Origin: Pirellulales bacterium
Lineage (GTDB): Bacteria; Planctomycetota; Planctomycetia; Pirellulales; JAEUIK01
Length of the DNA: 64,000 bases
Direction: 5' to 3'
NCBI GenBank assembly: GCA_019694455.1
Contig: JAIBBY010000003.1
Span: 64,597 to 128,596 of the forward strand
Part shown: positions 20,398 to 28,880 of the stretch, piece after piece
Numbering within the stretch: the first letter of the stretch is position 1
Layout of the letters: every line of letters begins with the position of its first letter
The notes under the pieces: generated by a model
The model's input: the letters and a program-made list of their open reading frames with translations, nothing else
What the model was told of the DNA's origin: nothing
Database searches by the model: none
Translations under genes and position numbers: made by a program

Positions 20398-21207
20398 TCA
20401 CAGGCGTCGATGCGCCAGTGCCGGCATTCGCGCGCGCGTCGCGCGCAACTCGGCCAAATCGATCCGCGCCATGGCGACACCGACCCCTTCGGTCAGCGCC
20501 GTCAATACGCGTCCCCAGGGATCGACGATCATCGAATGGCCATAGGTCACCAGCGCGCGTGTGTGCGCGCCGCATTGATTCGCCGCCAACACGTACGATT
20601 GGTTTTCAATTGCGCGCGCGCGCAGCAAGACCTCCCAATGGTCGCGCCCCGTTGTCGCCGTAAACGCCGCTGGGACCGCGAGGAACTCGGCGTTGCGCTG
20701 CGAGGTAGCCCGGTAGAGTTCTGGAAAACGCAGGTCGTAACAAATCGATTGGCCGATGCGACCGCAGGGCGTGTCGATAACGCTCACCGCATCGCCAGGC
20801 GCGCTCCATGCCGATTCGCGATGCGAGGTTCCGTCGGCCAGATCGACATCGAACAGGTGCAGTTTGCGATAGTGGCCGAGCACGGCGCCATCGGGGCCGA
20901 TCGCCACGCTCGTGTTGTAGACTCGTTGCTCGTCATCGATCGTCTCGGGCAGGCTGCCGGCGATCAGCGTGATGGATGCATCGCGAGCCACGTCCGAGAG
21001 TTCGCGTACGGTTGGCCCGTTAATTGACTCGCCTGCGGCCACCATGGCCACAGCGCTGCCCAGACAAAGGAACATCTCTGGCAAGACGACCAGTCTAGCG
21101 CCTTGAGCGGCGGCTTCGCGGATCAGTTCGACGGCGGTCGCCAGGTTCGCGCTTTTGTCCTCGCCGGAGTTCATTTGCACCACGGCGGCGAGGAAGGCTT
21201 CGTTCAC
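20398..21207 (-). CDS. Nitrilase-superfamily amidase (Nit1/Nit2-like carbon-nitrogen hydrolase)
   Basis: 269 aa from the GTG at 21207. The Glu-Lys-Cys triad is in place: Glu44 in LVVLPEMF, Lys115 in YRKLHLFD, Cys156 in SICYDLRFPELYR. The YRKLHLFD and CYDLRFPELYR motifs are those of the Nit subgroup, whose studied members remove the amide from deaminated glutathione or omega-amides; the exact substrate is inferred. An upstream start at 21273 is open but would overlap the preceding gene by 44 bases, which is why the GTG is preferred. Cytoplasmic. Confidence 0.9.
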   Translation of the reverse strand: MNEAFLAAVVQMNSGEDKSANLATAVELIREAAAQGARLVVLPEMFLCLGSAVAMVAAGESINGPTVRELSDVARDASITLIAGSLPETIDDEQRVYNTSVAIGPDGAVLGHYRKLHLFDVDLADGTSHRESAWSAPGDAVSVIDTPCGRIGQSICYDLRFPELYRATSQRNAEFLAVPAAFTATTGRDHWEVLLRARAIENQSYVLAANQCGAHTRALVTYGHSMIVDPWGRVLTALTEGVGVAMARIDLAELRATRARMPALAHRRL

Positions 21208-21229
21208 GATCCAACTCGACTTGCCTGAA

Positions 21230-21814
21230 CTAGCGGCGAGAAAGCGGCGCGGCCTGGCGCGCTGGCAGGCCACCCAACCGACCAGCCGCTGTTATCTTAG
21301 TCGACCGCGCGGCCGTCGTCTTTCGGCCACGGTTGCGCGTTGTGCCCTGGCGTGGCGCAGCGGCACGAGTCCCGGGCGCGCCGGTCGCCGAGCTGTCGAG
21401 TTCGTCCGGCGGCGGGGGGAGCGGTACGGCCTCGGCCGGATCGCTCGGCGCCGAGTCGGGCGTCTCCGCGCCAGGCGGCAGGTCGACGTCGCTCACCAGC
21501 GTGTCGTCGTCGCCGGGTTCGGTGTTGTATGCAAACAGCGAAGTTGGCTCGTGCATTTCCGCGTGCCACGGATACTCGAACAAGTGGCGATAGTTGTAAG
21601 GCCGGCGATAGTAATATCCATGAAACGCCGGGTAGCGGTGCATGTGTCGCTCGTTGCCAGGATAACACCCATAACGCGGCGCATAGCAGGTCTGCGGCAT
21701 CGGCCCGCAAAACACCGAATCGCGAATCAGCCCCTCTTGGTTGCGCCAGAGATCCTCGACCTGGCCGGCGCTGCCGCCAACCAACAGCAACAAGCTAACT
21801 GCCAACGTCGACAT
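21230..21814 (-). CDS. Secreted planctomycete protein, His/Tyr/Arg-rich
   Basis: 194 aa. The ATG at 21814 gives a short signal peptide (LAVSLLLLVGGSAG). The mature part starts with DLWRNQEGLIRD, has four spaced cysteines (about 35-55) and an unusual run rich in His, Tyr, Arg and Pro (HMHRYPAFHGYYYRRPYNYRHLFEYP), then a Pro/Asp/Ala-rich disordered half and a basic tail. I do not recognise a family; similar HYR-rich secreted proteins occur in planctomycetes. It ends 22 bases before the nitrilase-like gene on the same strand. Confidence 0.6.
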   Translation of the reverse strand: MSTLAVSLLLLVGGSAGQVEDLWRNQEGLIRDSVFCGPMPQTCYAPRYGCYPGNERHMHRYPAFHGYYYRRPYNYRHLFEYPWHAEMHEPTSLFAYNTEPGDDDTLVSDVDLPPGAETPDSAPSDPAEAVPLPPPPDELDSSATGAPGTRAAAPRQGTTRNRGRKTTAARSTKITAAGRLGGLPARQAAPLSRR

Positions 21815-22031
21815 GCGAGGCTCTCCGCGTGCGGCGGCTGCCTGTGGCGGCAGCCGCGAGAAGTAGGGGTCGCTACCTGTTGCATCGACCGGCACGATCG
21901 GACTATCGAGTTTCACCCCGTCGTTCGCGCGCCTTTGCGCAGTGTCGCCAGATTGAGCAGCCGATTTGAGCAACGTAGTCGGCATTGTGTACGATGGCGC
22001 GCTTCCACAGGCTGATCGGTGCTAGCGTCGT

Positions 22032-23198
22032 ATGTCCTATTCCAACTCCTTTGACGGCTTCGTCGCCACGCTCCGATCATCAGGCGCCGATCGTGCGTTG
22101 GAAGGTTTGGCCAAACAACTACTTAGCGAGCGGCGCTTTCACCAACTGTTCGATTTGCGGCTGTTGCAGGCGCGCCGGCGGCTAGAACTACCGATTGCGC
22201 CCGCTCAGCCGATCGACGAATTGCCACGAGAGCAGCGAGCCAGCCTGGAGGCCGCCTATCTCGAAAGCTGCCAAGAGGTTGGCTCCCTGTTTCTGGCGGA
22301 GGAGCAACTGCGCGAGGCGTGGATGTATCTGCGCCCCACCGGTGAGACAGAATCGCTGGCTGCGGCGCTTGCCGCCTGCGACCCCAGGGACGAACAAGTC
22401 GAGTCACTCGTCGAAATCGCGTTACACGAAGGAGTGGCCCCGGCTTGGGGGTATCAACTGGCGCTCGATCGTTACGGCGCCTGTAGCGCCATCACCCTGT
22501 TCGATCAAGTGGCGCACGGCCGCACCAAGTCGCAGCGGCAAGCGATGGCCGCCGTCTTGGTGCGGCACATTCATCGGGAGTTGCTTTCGAACGTCCGCGC
22601 CGACATCGAACAGCGTGAAAGTGTGAGCCTGCCGGACCACGCGACCTTGGCCGAAATAGTCGCCACCCGGCCAGAGTTGTTTGAAAACCTCAACTATCAT
22701 CTCGACTCGTCGCATCTGGCAGCAACTGTGCGGATTGCGCGTTTGCTGGAAGATGCGGAAACTTTGCGGCTGGCGGCTGATCTTTGCGAATATGGCCGTC
22801 GGCTCGATTCCGGCTATCAATATCCCGGCGAAGAACCGTTCCGCCAGCTCTATCCCGCTAGCCGGCTCTTTTTTGGCGCTCAGCTCGGCGAGCGCGTCGA
22901 AGAAGCGCTTGCGCACTTTGGCCAGCGGGCGAGAAATTTGCCGGTAAACGAACAAGGCACGGTCGCCGCGGAAATCTACATCGCGCTATTGGCCCGTGTG
23001 GGCCGACCTCAGGAAGCGATGGAAGCCGCTGCGGCCCTGCTGCCGCCTGGCAGCGTGCTCGCCCTGGCGCCATCGCTCTTGGAGCTGGTGGCGCTGGGAG
23101 CCGATTTGCCAGGCGCGCTCGACCTGTTGCGAAAACAGGGTGATCTGGTGAACTTTGCGGCCGTATCGCTGCTGGCCGCGCCATCCACCAGCCCATAA
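22032..23198 (+). CDS. Uncharacterised helical planctomycete protein
   Basis: 388 aa, no signal peptide or membrane segment. Nearly all helix-forming, with repeated A/L/E-rich pairs (for example QALLARVGRPQEAMEAAAALLPPG-like spacing near the end) that suggest a TPR or similar solenoid, but no repeat is regular enough to name. Central segment RPELFENLNYHLDSSHLAATVRIARLL looks conserved in character. It is monocistronic: upstream is a divergent gene and downstream come two inverted repeats that mainly serve the opposite strand. The start at 22032 has no clear ribosome binding site. Confidence 0.65.
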   Translation: MSYSNSFDGFVATLRSSGADRALEGLAKQLLSERRFHQLFDLRLLQARRRLELPIAPAQPIDELPREQRASLEAAYLESCQEVGSLFLAEEQLREAWMYLRPTGETESLAAALAACDPRDEQVESLVEIALHEGVAPAWGYQLALDRYGACSAITLFDQVAHGRTKSQRQAMAAVLVRHIHRELLSNVRADIEQRESVSLPDHATLAEIVATRPELFENLNYHLDSSHLAATVRIARLLEDAETLRLAADLCEYGRRLDSGYQYPGEEPFRQLYPASRLFFGAQLGERVEEALAHFGQRARNLPVNEQGTVAAEIYIALLARVGRPQEAMEAAAALLPPGSVLALAPSLLELVALGADLPGALDLLRKQGDLVNFAAVSLLAAPSTSP

Positions 23199-23201
23199 CG
23201 C

Positions 23202-23237
23202 AAAAAGGGCGGCGACCTCGGTGAGAAGTCGCCGCCC
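23202..23237 (-). terminator. Hairpin with T-tract on the reverse strand
   Basis: Perfect 10-base stem GGGCGGCGAC / GTCGCCGCCC (23207-23216, 23228-23237) with an 11-base loop. On the reverse strand it is followed by five T (23206-23202). It is the second terminator-like element after the cysteine-rich gene and lies 8 bases after the stop of the forward gene, so it may act in both directions. Confidence 0.6.
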
Positions 23238-23403
23238 GTAGGCGTAGCTATCTGGAGAGAAAGACCATTCCGAGTCCGGATAGTCGATCGCGTCTGTCAA
23301 TCTACGCTATCACGATCCGCAGGAATCGACCCGTCCGACCGACAGTTCCTGGCTGGGTTTTCGACCCATTGCGTCCGCAGTTAACCGTCGAAACTAGAGC
23401 CCT

Positions 23404-23443
23404 AAAAAAACCGGGGTCTGTCCGGTTGGTCCCGGACAGACCC
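23404..23443 (-). terminator. Rho-independent terminator of the cysteine-rich gene
   Basis: Perfect 12-base stem GGGTCTGTCCGG / CCGGACAGACCC (23414-23425, 23432-23443), 6-base loop. Read on the reverse strand, the stem is followed by seven T (23410-23404). It starts 25 bases after the stop of the cysteine-rich gene at 23468. Confidence 0.88.
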
Positions 23444-23467
23444 GCGGAGAACAGCAGCCCTCAGCCC

Positions 23468-24226
23468 TTACCGATAGTTGCGGCGAACCACGCTGCCCGT
23501 CGCGGCGGCCTTCACGACCTGACGGCCGCGTTGGATCGAAGCCGACGGGTCAGCCATGGGAGCCGGAGGCATGGGAGCGGCTTCTTCACCGCCCGCGGCC
23601 GGAGCCGGAGCGTCGCCACCCTCGCCACCGCAGCAGCCGCCGTTGCCGCAAGCGTTGCCGCAACCGTTGTCGCAGCAGGTGTTGCAAGCGCTATGGCAGC
23701 AAGACTTTTTGCAGCGGAAGATGCCAGCCAACAGTCCGCAATGACGCTTCTTGCAGCAGCTATTGCCACAGGTGTTGCAAGGATCGCAGCAAGCAGCGGC
23801 CTCGCAGCACGCCGGCTCGCAGGCCTGCTCGCAGCAAGCCGGTTCGCAGCAAGCGGGCTCGCAGCAGCTCGACTTGCAGCAACGGTTGCAATCAAACAGA
23901 CCCTTCAACCCCTTGAACAGACCGCAGTGACGATGGCCACACGTGTTGCAAGAATCGCAGCACGAGGCCGCTTCGCAGCAGCTTGGCTCGCAGCAGGCGG
24001 CCGCTTCGCAGCAGCTCGGCTCGCAGCAGGCGGCCGCTTCGCAGCAGGTCGGCTCGCAGCACGCAGCCGCTTCGCAGCAGCTCGGCTCGCAGCAGCTCGG
24101 GGCGCAGCAATTGCCGCAGCCGCCGTGCCCGCCGCCCAACATCCGATCGAGCAGCTCAAAGCCGAAGCTCTGGCTACACATGCCGGCGCTGACGACGAGC
24201 GCTCCAATAAAGAGTTTCCATTTCAT
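23468..24226 (-). CDS. Exported cysteine-rich repeat protein (54 Cys)
   Basis: 252 aa from the ATG at 24226 (GAAGGAG 11 bases upstream). A signal peptide (residues 1-22, FIGALVVSAGMCSQSFG) precedes a region with 53 cysteines in about 165 residues. It is built from CCEPSCCEAAA units: four exact-length 11-residue repeats at 45-88 and a second degenerate block at 121-146. Each block is followed by a CDxCNTCG...HCGL...C..CC segment, so the protein is an internal duplication of one module. The last 50 residues are Pro/Ala/Gly-rich and end in a basic tail. Such proteins may be disulphide-linked envelope components or metal binders; neither is shown. A strong terminator follows. Confidence 0.85.
   Translation of the reverse strand: MKWKLFIGALVVSAGMCSQSFGFELLDRMLGGGHGGCGNCCAPSCCEPSCCEAAACCEPTCCEAAACCEPSCCEAAACCEPSCCEAASCCDSCNTCGHRHCGLFKGLKGLFDCNRCCKSSCCEPACCEPACCEQACEPACCEAAACCDPCNTCGNSCCKKRHCGLLAGIFRCKKSCCHSACNTCCDNGCGNACGNGGCCGGEGGDAPAPAAGGEEAAPMPPAPMADPSASIQRGRQVVKAAATGSVVRRNYR
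23963..24094 (-). repeat. Four tandem 33-base coding repeats
   Basis: Four in-frame copies of a 33-base unit encode CCEPSCCEAAA with small changes (Thr for Ser, Ser for Ala). The DNA copies are nearly identical, as expected for expansion by slippage or unequal exchange. Confidence 0.85.
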
Positions 24227-24478
24227 CTGAGCAACGTCTCCTTCGTTAGAACTGCGGTGCGCGCATCCCCAGCGTTCGCTCGGTATTGCGGAGCCACCGC
24301 ACAGTTCGCGGCGCTCCATCCCTTGGTGGGGGTTCTCGCGGGAGAACCAGTCGAGTGGTTGCTGTCGGTCGGTGGGGAAGGTGGGTCGAGTCCCGCAGTT
24401 CAGCCCTGGTATCGCGCTAGGTCCGTCGAGCCATTCCATCGGCCCGATTCAACAATCCGGTTGCCTGGCGCTACTAAA

Positions 24479-24494
24479 CGTGTCGTTCGACACG
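24479..24494. promoter_or_regulatory. Perfect 7+7 palindrome, operator-like
   Basis: CGTGTCG and CGACACG are separated by two bases. Size and symmetry suit a dimeric regulator. It lies about 250 bases upstream of the cysteine-rich gene and about 300 upstream of the PQQ-propeller gene. Confidence 0.4.
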
Positions 24495-24524
24495 CGATCC
24501 TCAGGTGAGGACACTAAGCGTATC

Positions 24525-24572
24525 GGCGCTCTCTCACCGACCCCTTGAGAGCGCCCAAGTATTTTTCTCTTA
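24525..24572 (+). terminator. Hairpin followed by T-rich stretch
   Basis: GGCGCTCTC (24525-24533) pairs with GAGAGCGCC (24547-24555) over a 13-base loop, then after four bases comes TATTTTTCTCTT. It looks like a forward terminator, yet no forward gene lies directly upstream; it may protect the propeller operon from readthrough or end an unseen small RNA. Confidence 0.35.
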
Positions 24573-24791
24573 ATGGTTTAAGGCTCTTGTCGCGCAAACC
24601 TTGACGCGTCCGCAAAGTGGTCAAGCTTTGACGGTTCTAGCAGGCCGTTGCTGGCCACGATCTATTGCAAATCCGTCATCTGAGCCCCGAGACGTGCGAC
24701 TTGCTCCCCCCTATCCCCCGCCGTATCCTACCAACAGGCAGCCTGCCTCCGGCCTACCTTTGCCCTTCCCACCTCCTTAGGCGAACTCATC

Positions 24792-27011
24792 ATGCGCAGC
24801 GTGCTTGGCTTGGCTTGTTGTCTCCTCCTGTTCGCAAACACCAGCTCACTGGCCGCTGAGACGACCACGCCCGCCACCGAGTGGACCAACTGGCGGGGGC
24901 CGCTGCAAAATCGGGTCGCCTACGAGACGGGTCTAGTCGATTCGCTCGATGTCGCTGACGACCAGATTATTGCCTGGAAGAACCCTCAGGCTGCCGGTAT
25001 CTCCAGCCCCATTCTGATGAATGGCAAGCTCTACACCATCGTCCGCGCCGAACCCTTTACACAGAACGAACAAGAAGAAGTCATTTGCCTCGACGCCGTG
25101 ACCGGCAAGAAGCTGTGGGGCCGGCGCTCCAACGTGTTTCTCTCCGACGTCCCCGCGGAGCGCGTCGGTTGGTCGTGCTGCGTTGGAGACCCGGCGACTG
25201 GCCGTGTCTATGCCATGGGCGTCAACGGCTACTTCCAATGCCTCGATGGCGAGACGGGCAAGCCCATCTGGTCGCATTCGCTAAACGAGGAGTTCGGACT
25301 GCTCAGCACGTACGGTGGCCGGACCAATGTGCCTGTGGTGTTCGAAGACCTGGTGATTACCAGCGCAGTCATTATCGGCTGGGGCGAAATGGCGCAGCCG
25401 GCGCATCGCTTTGTGGCGTTCAATAAGTCCACGGGCGAAGTGGTTTGGTTTAACGGCACCCGCCTGCGTCCGGAAGACACCACCTATAGCACGCCTCAGA
25501 TCGCAGTGATCGATGGGCAAGCGCTGCTCGTTTTCGGCTCCGGCGACGGCGCCGTATATGCCTTTCAACCGCGCACCGGCAAATCGGTCTGGAAATGCCA
25601 GCTCTCGCGCCGCGGCATCAACACACCGCCTTTGGTCGCGGGCGAGCGCGTGTACATCGGGCAAAGCGAAGAGAACTTCAACGACACCGCCATGGGCGCC
25701 ATTGCCTGCATCAATGGCAAGCTAACGGGCGACATCTCCCAGACGGGACTCCTGTGGATCAACAAAGAAGTGATGGTTGGCCGCAGTTTGCCGCTGTTGG
25801 TCGACAACCGTATTTACGCGGCCGACGACTCCGGCGCGCTCTACGTGTTCAACGCCGATAGCGGCAAGCCGATCGGCCGCAAGCAAAAGTTCGGCACGAT
25901 CATGATGGCCAGCATGCTCGCCGCGGACGGCAAGATTTATCTGCCCACCCGCACCACTTGGGCGGTGCTCCAGCCCAACGAGAAGGGTTTTAAGAAGATC
26001 GCGCAAGGTCGCTTCGCGCCGGAAGAAGAATGCCAAGGCTCCCCGCTCGCCTGGAAGGGACGACTCTATCTGCCCACCACCGCCAACCTGTATTGCTTTG
26101 TCGACAAGAACAAGCAACACCAGTCGACGCCACTCCCTGAGATCCCCAAAGAATCGCCAGTCGAGGCGGATCAAAAGCCGGCGCAATTGCAGATCAGCCC
26201 TTGCGAGCTCTTATTGCGGCCCGGCGACAACCAAAAATTCACCGCCCGCCTGTTCAATGAGCGCGGCCAGTTTCTCAAGGATGCCGACGCCCAGTTCGAA
26301 GTCAAAGGGGGCGGGCAAATCGACGCCGATGGCACGCTGCACACCAGCGGCGTCGCCGGCCACACGGCCCTGATCGTTACCGCCAAGTCGGGAGAGCTTT
26401 CGGCCACCGCACGCGTGCGCGTTGTGCCGCCGCTGCCCTGGAAGTTCGATTTCGCCGGCGGCGAGGTGCCCGTCACCTGGGTGGGAGCCCGCTATCGGCA
26501 TGTGGTGCGGGAGGTCGACGGCAACCCCGTGATGGTCAAGGTCACCACCATCCCCAAAGGCACGCGCAGCCAGGCGTTGATGGGCCAGACCGACCTGTCT
26601 GACTACACCATTCAGGCCGATGTCTTGGGCAATGACAACGAAGGCAAGGTGCCCGACATCGGCCTCATTGCCCAGCGCTACACACTGGACATGATGGGCG
26701 CCAATCAAAAGTTGCAGATCCGCAGTTGGACATCGACCCTCACGCGCTCGAAAGACGCGCCGTTTTCTTGGAAGCCCGGCGTCTGGTACACGATGAAGTT
26801 CAGCGTCGCCAATCAGGATGGCAAGGCCTTGCTCCGCGGCAAGGTCTGGGAGCGCGGCAAACCGGAACCGCAGGAGTGGACCATCGAACACACCGATGAC
26901 CTGCCAAACGTCGCCGGCAGTCCCGGCCTGTTTGGCAACGCCACCAACGCCGAAATCTTTATCGACAACATCAGCGTGACGCCCAACGACATCGCGCTTT
27001 CCAAGCGCTAG
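24792..27011 (+). CDS. Exported PQQ-type beta-propeller protein with Ig-like and lectin-like domains
   Basis: 739 aa. Signal peptide (LGLACCLLLFANTSSLAA). Residues about 30-435 form a PQQ_2/BamB-like propeller with repeated blades of the form GAVYAFQPRTGKSVWK and GALYVFNADSGKPIG. A bacterial Ig-like segment follows (about 450-545: LLLRPGDNQKFTARLFNERGQ), then a concanavalin-like domain (about 550-735) like those of planctomycete DUF1080 proteins. No catalytic residues are evident, so binding of carbohydrate or protein in the periplasm is the likely role. The next gene, another propeller, starts 50 bases later. Confidence 0.87.
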   Translation: MRSVLGLACCLLLFANTSSLAAETTTPATEWTNWRGPLQNRVAYETGLVDSLDVADDQIIAWKNPQAAGISSPILMNGKLYTIVRAEPFTQNEQEEVICLDAVTGKKLWGRRSNVFLSDVPAERVGWSCCVGDPATGRVYAMGVNGYFQCLDGETGKPIWSHSLNEEFGLLSTYGGRTNVPVVFEDLVITSAVIIGWGEMAQPAHRFVAFNKSTGEVVWFNGTRLRPEDTTYSTPQIAVIDGQALLVFGSGDGAVYAFQPRTGKSVWKCQLSRRGINTPPLVAGERVYIGQSEENFNDTAMGAIACINGKLTGDISQTGLLWINKEVMVGRSLPLLVDNRIYAADDSGALYVFNADSGKPIGRKQKFGTIMMASMLAADGKIYLPTRTTWAVLQPNEKGFKKIAQGRFAPEEECQGSPLAWKGRLYLPTTANLYCFVDKNKQHQSTPLPEIPKESPVEADQKPAQLQISPCELLLRPGDNQKFTARLFNERGQFLKDADAQFEVKGGGQIDADGTLHTSGVAGHTALIVTAKSGELSATARVRVVPPLPWKFDFAGGEVPVTWVGARYRHVVREVDGNPVMVKVTTIPKGTRSQALMGQTDLSDYTIQADVLGNDNEGKVPDIGLIAQRYTLDMMGANQKLQIRSWTSTLTRSKDAPFSWKPGVWYTMKFSVANQDGKALLRGKVWERGKPEPQEWTIEHTDDLPNVAGSPGLFGNATNAEIFIDNISVTPNDIALSKR

Positions 27012-27061
27012 CCGCCCGGCGCGCCGTTTTCTCCAAACTCTCATCGCAAAGAAGTTTATCC

Positions 27062-28786
27062 ATGATGGCTCGCAATATCGTCTGTGCTGTGCTATTCGCC
27101 TCGTTGGCCGTTTGGTCGCTGGCCGCCGCGCCCGCCAAGAAGTCAACCGCGAAAATCAATCTGGTCGCAGCCAGCGCCTCGGCATACAAACCCAATCCCT
27201 TGGCCGACGCGCAAGTTGGGCCAAACGATTGGAACCAGTGGGCCGGTTCACCCGTCCGCAACAACGTCGCCACTGCCAAGAACATCCCCGCCGAGTGGGA
27301 AGTCGGCGACTTCGACGACGATGACAAGTGGGTCGCCGGGTCGGGCAAGAACATCAAGTGGGCCGCGCGGCTTGGTTCGCAAAGCTACGGCAACCCGGTC
27401 GTCGCCAATGGCAAGATCTACGTCGGCACCAACAATGGCGCCGGCTACCTCAAGCGCTATCCGGCCGAGGTCGATCTGGGCTGCCTGCTCTGCTTCAACG
27501 AGGCGGACGGCAAGTTCCTCTGGCAACACTCCAGCGAAAAGCTGCCCACCGGACGCGTCCACGATTGGCCGCTGCAAGGCATTTGCTGCGCCCCGCTGGT
27601 CGAAGGGGACCGGCTGTGGTTTGTCACTAGCCGCGGCGAGGTGGCCTGCTGCGACACCGAAGGCTTCCACGACGAAGAGAACGACGGCCCCTTCAAGGAG
27701 GAGAAATCGACCGACAAGGACGAGGCCGACGTGCTGTGGTACTTCAACATGATGGAGAAGCTCGGCACCTCGCAGCACAACATGTGCAGTTGCTCCGTCA
27801 CCGCCGTCGGCGACATCCTCTTTGTCAACACATCCAACGGCATGGACGAATCGCACATCAATCTGCCCTCGCCCGACGCGCCCAGCTTTTTCGCCATGGA
27901 CAAGAACACCGGCGAGGTGCTGTGGACCGACGATTCCCCCGGCCGCAATATCTTGCACGGCCAGTGGTCGTCGCCCGCCTGGGCCGTGATTGGCGGCGTG
28001 CCGCAAGTCCTTTTTGGCGGCGGCGACGGTTGGCTGTATAGCTTCCTCGGCGACCGCACCGCAGACGGCAAGCCGCAATTGCTCTGGAAGTTTGACTGCA
28101 ACCCCAAGGAATCGAAGTGGGCCCTCGGCGGCCGCGCCACCCGCAACAACATCATCGCCACTCCGGTAATCTACAACGACCTGGTCTATGTCGCCGTGGG
28201 CGAGGATCCCGAACATGGCGAGGGCATCGGCCACTTGTGGTGCATCGATCCCACCAAACGCGGCGACGTCAGCAGCGAGCTTGCGTTTAACGTCAAGGAC
28301 TTGAAGACCCCAATCCCGCATCGACGCGAGCAGGCCGTCATCAAGGAGCAAGGCGAAGTCGCTCGCCCCAACCCCAACTCGGCCGCCGTCTGGCATTACA
28401 GCGAGACCGACGCCAACGGCGACGGCAAAGTCGCCTTCGAGGAGTCGATGCATCGGACTATCGGCACCGTCGCCATTGCCGACGATCTGGTCTACGTCGC
28501 CGATTTTTGCGGACTGGTCCACTGCCTCGACGCCAAGACCGGCAAGCCGCACTGGACGCACGACATGCTGGCGGCCTCCTGGGGTTCGCCGTTGATCGTC
28601 GATGGCAAGGTGTATATTGGCGACGAAGATGGCGATGTCACCATCTTCAAGCTGTCGCCCGAACTGGAAGTGATCGCCGAGATCAACATGCAGAACTCGG
28701 TCTACAGCACGCCGATCGTGGCCAACGGAGTGCTGTATATCTCCAACAAGGGTCACCTGTTCGCGATCCAGGCAGACGGAAAGTGA
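27062..28786 (+). CDS. Exported PQQ-type beta-propeller protein with an EF-hand-like loop
   Basis: 574 aa. Signal peptide (NIVCAVLFASLAVWSLAAAP). Blades such as GLVHCLDAKTGKPHWTHD and GDGWLYSFLGDR identify a PQQ_2-like propeller; it is related to the upstream gene but lacks its extra C-terminal domains. Residues about 448-459 read DANGDGKVAFEE, matching the 12-residue EF-hand calcium loop (D-x-N-x-D-G-x-hydrophobic-x-x-x-E) and inserted between blades. A pair of CC dipeptides (ICCAPL, VACCDTE) is notable. The two genes are likely an operon; the enzymatic role, if any, is unknown. Confidence 0.87.
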   Translation: MMARNIVCAVLFASLAVWSLAAAPAKKSTAKINLVAASASAYKPNPLADAQVGPNDWNQWAGSPVRNNVATAKNIPAEWEVGDFDDDDKWVAGSGKNIKWAARLGSQSYGNPVVANGKIYVGTNNGAGYLKRYPAEVDLGCLLCFNEADGKFLWQHSSEKLPTGRVHDWPLQGICCAPLVEGDRLWFVTSRGEVACCDTEGFHDEENDGPFKEEKSTDKDEADVLWYFNMMEKLGTSQHNMCSCSVTAVGDILFVNTSNGMDESHINLPSPDAPSFFAMDKNTGEVLWTDDSPGRNILHGQWSSPAWAVIGGVPQVLFGGGDGWLYSFLGDRTADGKPQLLWKFDCNPKESKWALGGRATRNNIIATPVIYNDLVYVAVGEDPEHGEGIGHLWCIDPTKRGDVSSELAFNVKDLKTPIPHRREQAVIKEQGEVARPNPNSAAVWHYSETDANGDGKVAFEESMHRTIGTVAIADDLVYVADFCGLVHCLDAKTGKPHWTHDMLAASWGSPLIVDGKVYIGDEDGDVTIFKLSPELEVIAEINMQNSVYSTPIVANGVLYISNKGHLFAIQADGK

Positions 28787-28880
28787 TCCATTAACGCCTT
28801 TGAACTGACTCTGACTGTTGGCGCCGGCCAATCGCTCGCCGGTTCGTCGTCTCACTACTTCCAACCCCCACCAGGCTCTT

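Larger units (their letters stand above)
24227..24791. other. Regulatory region between divergent secreted-protein genes
   Basis: 565 bases hold the promoters of the cysteine-rich gene (reverse) and the PQQ-propeller operon (forward). Two inverted repeats stand out: CGTGTCGttCGACACG at 24479-24494 and a 9-base stem at 24525-24555. No gene with a ribosome binding site was found. Confidence 0.4.

Noticed and set aside
23800-24110. Repeats resembling a CRISPR array
   Set aside because: The repeats are tandem, in frame and encode Cys-rich units; there are no spacers of constant length and no cas gene.
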